NCBI GenBank assembly: GCA_023428755.1
Contig: JAEYWX010000001.1
Span: 458,633 to 522,632, forward strand
DNA: 64,000 bases
Reading direction: 5' to 3'
From: Bacteroidota bacterium
GTDB lineage: Bacteria; Bacteroidota; Bacteroidia; Chitinophagales; Chitinophagaceae
A program made the position numbers and the translations under genes. Positions 60,881 through 64,000 of the stretch are shown here, one piece after another (positions within the stretch are counted from its first letter, which is position 1; each line of letters starts with the position of its first letter). Below the pieces are notes generated by a model. It made no database searches and was not told the origin of the DNA. It saw only the letters and a list, made by a program, of their open reading frames with translations.

Positions 60881-61097
60881 AGAAAGGAAGATTGTCCTGT
60901 ATAATTATTTGTTTTTTAACCAGTCCTTTTTTTAACTGCCGGTAGCTGATACGCTTCGATTCACCTCTGTTTCGGTAATACAATTTGTTTTGATGTATTT
61001 CTACCAGCATTTTTTCCTGTTGTGGAAACTGGTACACCGTTCGCCAATCTTGCATAGCAATTTGTAGTTGTGCATTCCAGTATTTCAGTATAATCAT
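60879..61097 (-). CDS. small hypothetical protein at the left edge of the cassette region
   Basis: 72 residues, basic, with MIILKYWNAQLQIAMQDWRT and ESKRISYRQLKKGLVKKQII; no family recognised. Its start codon lies within one base of an inverted repeat (61098-61138), which could be an operator. It points away from the cassette genes. It is not a recombinase. Confidence 0.5.
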   Translation of the reverse strand: MIILKYWNAQLQIAMQDWRTVYQFPQQEKMLVEIHQNKLYYRNRGESKRISYRQLKKGLVKKQIIIQDNLPF

Positions 61098-61138
61098 TTG
61101 TATAAATATAACTTGAAAATCAATTGAAATTTATACAA
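61098..61138. promoter_or_regulatory. inverted repeat between the small gene and the cassette array
   Basis: TTGTATAAAT (61098-61107) and ATTTATACAA (61129-61138) are perfect complements separated by 21 bases. It could be an operator for the minus-strand gene or part of a recombination site. It is 20 bp from the first cassette boundary. Confidence 0.5.
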
Positions 61139-61158
61139 GAAGGTACGTATATTTATGA

Positions 61159-61168
61159 GTTAGCGGTA
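61159..61168 (+). other. left boundary core of cassette 1
   Basis: GTTAGCGGTA, whose exact complement TACCGCTAAC ends cassette 1 at 62088-62097. Four further matches follow one mismatch (ATTTT against GTTTT). Upstream sequence lacks the AACG seen before the inner boundaries, so this may be the array's entry site or a secondary site. Confidence 0.65.
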
Positions 61169-61313
61169 ATTTTACCAAACAGAATGTTGAACATAAAAAA
61201 ATATAATCCGATGAAGCTATAAGTAACTGTCCAAAATATATAAACTTAAACCTTTTCATTGCTTTCAAAAAGTAATGGAATTTTCTATTATTAACTTTTA
61301 AAAATTAGAAAAA

Positions 61314-62096
61314 ATGACACAGTTACAAATGATTAACAAAACAAAATCTATAGCTCAACAAGACGAAAATATTTCCGCTGTTTTTATGTATGGTTCATTT
61401 ACCAAAAACGAAGGAGACAAATATTCTGACATCGAATTTTACATATTTGTAAAAAATAAAGAAAATTTCTCAGCAGAAAAATGGGTAAATCAAATTCATC
61501 CTGTGGCTTTATATTTTATAAATGAATATGGAACCGAAGTTGCTATTTTTGAGAATTTGGTCAGAGGAGAATTTCATTTTTTAAAAACAGAGGAAATTGA
61601 AATTATCAAATCTTGGGACGGAATAGTTACATTTAGCGATTTTGACCAAATGAACCTAATCGACAAAGACGGACATTTAACGAAAACGCTTAATCAAATC
61701 AAAACGAAATCGCCCGAAAGAATAACAAATGAAAACATCTTGTGGTTAAGTCAATCATTACTGAATGTTGTACTGACAACAAGTAACTTAATTAAGCGAG
61801 AGGAATTTGCTCACGCTCATCATAGTTTATCAAACGTTCAGAAATATTTGCTCTGGCTTATTAGAGCAAGAATAAACAAAACCCAACATTGGGAAAGTCC
61901 GACTAAAAGTCTTGAAAAGGATATTGATATGACTTGGTATTCTGCGTATAAAACAATAACATCGGATTTAAATCCTAAAAACATAATTTTAGCTTTTGAA
62001 AACTCATTAAATTTATCGGAGAAACTATTTGACGAACTAAATATTGAAACAAAACTGAACGAAATCCTACACGAAATAAGAAAAAACTACCGCTAA
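61314..62096 (+). CDS. lnu: lincosamide nucleotidyltransferase-like enzyme (Lnu(B)/Lnu(F) group)
   Basis: 260 residues. The nucleotidyltransferase motif is FMYGSFTKNEGDKYSDIEFY, GS followed by DxE, with catalytic acidic residues. NEYGTEVAIFENLVRGEFHF and the later HAHHSLSNVQKYLLWLIRAR closely resemble what I remember of LinB/LinF proteins, which adenylylate lincomycin and clindamycin. Activity cannot be confirmed from sequence. The stop codon lies inside the inverse core of its attC-like site. AT-rich. It is the first gene of the cassette array, and Lnu(F)-type genes are known integron cargo. Confidence 0.8.
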   Translation: MTQLQMINKTKSIAQQDENISAVFMYGSFTKNEGDKYSDIEFYIFVKNKENFSAEKWVNQIHPVALYFINEYGTEVAIFENLVRGEFHFLKTEEIEIIKSWDGIVTFSDFDQMNLIDKDGHLTKTLNQIKTKSPERITNENILWLSQSLLNVVLTTSNLIKREEFAHAHHSLSNVQKYLLWLIRARINKTQHWESPTKSLEKDIDMTWYSAYKTITSDLNPKNIILAFENSLNLSEKLFDELNIETKLNEILHEIRKNYR

Positions 62097-62225
62097 CAAG
62101 GTATTGCCAAAAGCGGGGTTAATGTGCTAAATTCAAAGTTTGTGCTTCTACAAAAGTTTCTGCTTGGTTGACAGTGAATCGCTTCGATTTCCCCGCCTTC
62201 GGCAATACCCAAAACGTAAGCTGCT
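62088..62225 (+). other. attC-like recombination site 1
   Basis: It begins with the inverse core TACCGCTAAC. Inner arms are GGTATTGCCAAAAGCGGGG (62100-62118) and CCCCGCCTTCGGCAATACC (62191-62209), complementary at 17 of 19 positions. It ends with AAAACG and the next cassette's core GTAAGCTGCT (62216). About 138 bp. Two mismatches replace the extra unpaired base seen in the other sites. Confidence 0.72.
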
Positions 62226-62250
62226 ACTTTATTCAGCACCCTAACTATCA

Positions 62251-62778
62251 ATGAGATTTTTATTTTTGACACTTTCTATTTCGTTTGCCGTTTACGGACT
62301 CTTACCTTATCACAAGGCGACAAACATTGACACGACAAAACCAAACCAACTTGTAATTCATCAACAAGAGTGCGGTTGCCCATGCCCTGACGCAGGAGTT
62401 ATTGAAGGACAATTACAAATTCCGCAAGACATTGCTTCAAAGTATCAGACACTTAATACGACACAACTAAATCTGGACATAAAGAATTTCAACGACCCTT
62501 ACAATTATGAGTTAGGACAAGCAAAACTTTTTATTAAAGGTAAAGTCGTTGGGGCGGACACAATTTTATGTGAGCCGAATAACTGTGAGTTAGCTCCACG
62601 TTTTCAAGTTGACAGTTGGGCATTGGTCGACACAGTTGCAAGAGCATGGACATTTCCAAATTGGGCTGGACTTTTATTTCTTGTAAATCTTTTTTTATTT
62701 GTACCGACTTTGACAATAACTGAAATTGTAAAACGAGTTAGACACAGTAAACGAACACAAAGCAGCAGCTTACAGTAG
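62251..62778 (+). CDS. hypothetical protein with N-terminal signal and C-terminal membrane segment (cassette 2)
   Basis: 175 residues: a signal-like start (MRFLFLTLSISFAVYGLLPY), cysteine-rich stretch HQQECGCPCPDAG, a middle domain with NNCELAPRFQVDSWALVDT, and a membrane helix near residue 140 (WAGLLFLVNLFLFVPTLTI) with a basic tail. Probably anchored in the inner membrane with its body outside. No family recognised. The C-terminal SSLQ is encoded by the inverse core of the attC-like site, so the cassette's end shapes the protein. Confidence 0.68.
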   Translation: MRFLFLTLSISFAVYGLLPYHKATNIDTTKPNQLVIHQQECGCPCPDAGVIEGQLQIPQDIASKYQTLNTTQLNLDIKNFNDPYNYELGQAKLFIKGKVVGADTILCEPNNCELAPRFQVDSWALVDTVARAWTFPNWAGLLFLVNLFLFVPTLTITEIVKRVRHSKRTQSSSLQ

Positions 62779-62972
62779 GTTTTGCGGCAGTGGGGCTGGA
62801 CGCAAAGCGTCCGTCATCAGCAGTAATTCTGTTCAGCTTTTGTCCCAGCCGACATTTATCTATTGGGCTTTAGTTCTTAACTTCAACTTTATATTTTCAA
62901 TTGGGCTGTCGTCGCCAGGGGCGACGTTTTTCAAATCCCCCACCGACCGCAAAGCCTTGAACGTTGTAGGCA
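62764..62972 (+). other. attC-like recombination site 2
   Basis: It begins AGCAGCTTAC, the exact complement of the cassette 2 core at 62216. Inner arms: GGTTTTGCGGCAGTGGGG (62778-62795) and CCCCCACCGACCGCAAAGCC (62937-62956); they pair apart from one mismatch and an asymmetric CA against TCG, that is, one extra unpaired base. A hairpin (CGTCGCC, AGG, GGCGACG) lies at 62910-62926. It ends GAACG and core GTTGTAGGCA at 62963. About 209 bp. Confidence 0.78.
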
Positions 62973-62977
62973 ATTGT

Positions 62978-63673
62978 ATGAAGACCCTAATTACAATATC
63001 ACTTCTCATTTCATTTAAACTTACTTGTGGACAGGCCCTGACAATTATTAGTGGGACACTTGTTGACGAGAAAGGAAACCCTGTTGAAGCAGCTATGTTT
63101 CATTATGGCTTAAACAATGCGACAGAAGATACCTCGTACTCTGACAAGAAAGGACAATTTAAAATTGCGTACCCTACTAACCCACAAAAGAATTGGTATT
63201 ACTTCTATATTGAAAAAGATGGGTTTCTACCAAAAACACTTTTTATTGACCTTTCACCAAATGAGATTCACCTTGACACACCAATAGTACTAAGAACCCG
63301 AAAAGGGTTTTGGTATGATTCTAAACAAATTGACAGCACACATTTGGGAATAACCGTCAGACAGGCAATACAAAAATATAAGTTAGATATAAACTCTTGT
63401 CAAGTAATAAATGAACCACCTGGAGTATCCAGAGGTTTTAGAACAGAGTTGGGTGACAGTTCATATATATGTTTTATGATAAACATGTATTTTCACAACA
63501 CAATACAAAAAATGACAAACGTTTTGGATTCAACAATCATAGGCATAGGTGTCGCAGACACTAATGGTAATGAAAAATATTATGGGCGTGGCTTTGTATG
63601 GCGTGGAATTTCAAATCCATATTACGTAGAACGGGAAATGAAAAAGGAAGAAGAAGAAAAATTGAAACAATAA
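62978..63673 (+). CDS. secreted hypothetical protein with carboxypeptidase-regulatory-like domain (cassette 3)
   Basis: 231 residues from the ATG at 62978, giving a signal peptide (MKTLITISLLISFKLTCG); a start at 62840 would read through the attC-like site. Residues about 25 to 90 resemble a CarboxypepD_reg sandwich (IISGTLVDEKGNPVEAAMFH, SDKKGQFKIAYPTN). The rest has a motif-poor body ending in YYVEREMKKEEEEKLKQ. The start is only 15 bp after the cassette boundary, so the gene fills almost the whole cassette. Confidence 0.74.
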   Translation: MKTLITISLLISFKLTCGQALTIISGTLVDEKGNPVEAAMFHYGLNNATEDTSYSDKKGQFKIAYPTNPQKNWYYFYIEKDGFLPKTLFIDLSPNEIHLDTPIVLRTRKGFWYDSKQIDSTHLGITVRQAIQKYKLDINSCQVINEPPGVSRGFRTELGDSSYICFMINMYFHNTIQKMTNVLDSTIIGIGVADTNGNEKYYGRGFVWRGISNPYYVEREMKKEEEEKLKQ

Positions 63674-63677
63674 CAGC

Positions 63678-63886
63678 TGCCTACAACAAGCAGCTTTGCG
63701 GCAGCGGGGGGCGACGCAAAGCGTTTGTCATCACCTGTAATTCTATTTAGCTTTTGTACCGGCTGACATTTATCTATTAAACTTTTGAATAAACTTTTAT
63801 CTTTAGTAACAATGTTCAGCACTCGTCGCCAAGGGCGACGTAAAACAATTGCCCCGCCGACCGCAAAGCTGTGAACGTAAGGCAAA
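63678..63886 (+). other. attC-like recombination site 3
   Basis: It begins TGCCTACAAC, the exact complement of the cassette 3 core at 62963. Inner arms CAGCTTTGCGGCAGCGGGG (63691-63709) and CCCCGCCGACCGCAAAGCTG (63852-63871) pair except for CA against TCG, as in site 2. It has the same internal hairpin (CGTCGCC, AAG, GGCGACG) and long stretches of sequence shared with site 2. It ends GAACG and core GTAAGGCAAA at 63877. About 209 bp. Confidence 0.78.
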
Positions 63887-63956
63887 AGCCTTCACTCCAC
63901 TCCGTTACGTGAACCGGTAGCTACGCACTCGTTCCTCGTGCTATCACTACCTGGCA
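63887..63956 (+). other. gene-less segment (cassette 4)
   Basis: About 70 bp between the core at 63877 and its exact complement TTTGCCTTAC at 63957. It contains no open frame of note. It may be a non-coding cassette, a remnant, or part of a larger palindrome. Confidence 0.5.
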
Positions 63957-64000
63957 TTTGCCTTACGATCCGGTTTCACCGCAGCCGTCCTATGCACTCT
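63957..64000 (+). other. attC-like recombination site 4, truncated by window end
   Basis: It begins with TTTGCCTTAC, the exact complement of the core at 63877, then GATCCGGTTTCACCGCAGCC. The second arm would lie beyond the window. The site call is therefore tentative. Confidence 0.45.

Larger units (their letters stand above)
61159..64000 (+). mobile_element. integron-type gene cassette array (no integrase visible)
   Basis: Four consecutive segments share one rule: the first ten bases at each segment's left boundary are perfectly complementary to a word at that same segment's 3' end, next to a long imperfect palindrome. The pairs are 61159/62088, 62216/62764, 62963/63678 and 63877/63957. This is the geometry of integron cassettes, where the core at the left end and the inverse core of the attC site come from one circular molecule. 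Inner boundaries fall after AACG. All three genes point the same way, and the first resembles known cassette resistance genes. No tyrosine recombinase gene is in the window. Confidence 0.75.

Noticed and set aside
60879..61097. Integrase gene next to the cassette array
   Set aside because: The only gene at the left edge is 72 codons with no Arg-His-Arg-Tyr recombinase residues; no other recombinase is seen in the window.
62840..62977. Longer N-terminus for the cassette 3 gene
   Set aside because: It would be translated from the attC-like palindrome and would place the signal peptide at residue 47.

Overview
The window looks like a chromosomal segment of a Bacteroidota, most likely Chitinophagaceae or a near relative. 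The signs are T9SS type B sorting domains with PorP/SprF and OmpA-like partners, an alternative complex III joined to an A1-type cytochrome oxidase operon, a fused E1 alpha/beta 2-oxoacid dehydrogenase, futalosine-route menaquinone synthesis (MqnC), few clear Shine-Dalgarno sequences, several apparent TTG starts and a TAnnTTTG-type promoter element. The genus cannot be fixed from the sequence.

Layout. 1-8.2 kb, minus strand: a truncated TlpA-like thioredoxin gene, then a three-gene surface unit made of a 1287-aa adhesin with fourteen ~69-aa repeats, a PorP/SprF protein and an OmpA-like protein. 8.4-24.4 kb, minus strand: a respiratory block reading actA-B-C-D-E-F, coxB, coxA, ctaB, two subunit III genes and subunit IV, ending at a strong terminator, then sco and a DUF420 gene. 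Together these move electrons from menaquinol through alternative complex III to the oxidase, with Sco and CtaB supplying copper and heme to it. 24.6-36.7 kb: mixed genes including purN, a hicAB toxin-antitoxin pair, two methyltransferases, an AraC regulator, a secreted HExxH protein and a RIC-type iron-sulfur repair protein. 36.7-50.5 kb: mostly plus-strand peptide and amino-acid genes (M19 dipeptidase, S12 hydrolase, two APC permeases, penicillin acylase family, DmpA-type P1 peptidase, class IV aminotransferase), an ABC exporter, a lipoprotein-like archaemetzincin, and the remnant of an agmatine-deiminase-type gene. 50.5-60.9 kb: an AT-rich unknown gene, fused E1, a pair of M16 peptidases split by a toxin-antitoxin module, an aspartyl protease with a PDZ domain, and mqnC.

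61.1-64.0 kb is the most unusual part. An AT-rich run of plus-strand genes (a lincosamide-nucleotidyltransferase-like enzyme, then two unknown proteins) is laid out like integron gene cassettes. Each segment opens with a 10-bp word whose perfect reverse complement lies at its own 3' end, at the head of a long imperfect palindrome that behaves like an attC site. Four consecutive segments obey this rule, and the last runs off the window. No integrase gene is visible.

Short dispersed repeats occur throughout. One family is a C-rich/G-rich stem-loop that abuts stop codons and, in a few places, is read through inside genes (the E1 linker; a related element in purN). Others are low-complexity word repeats between genes.
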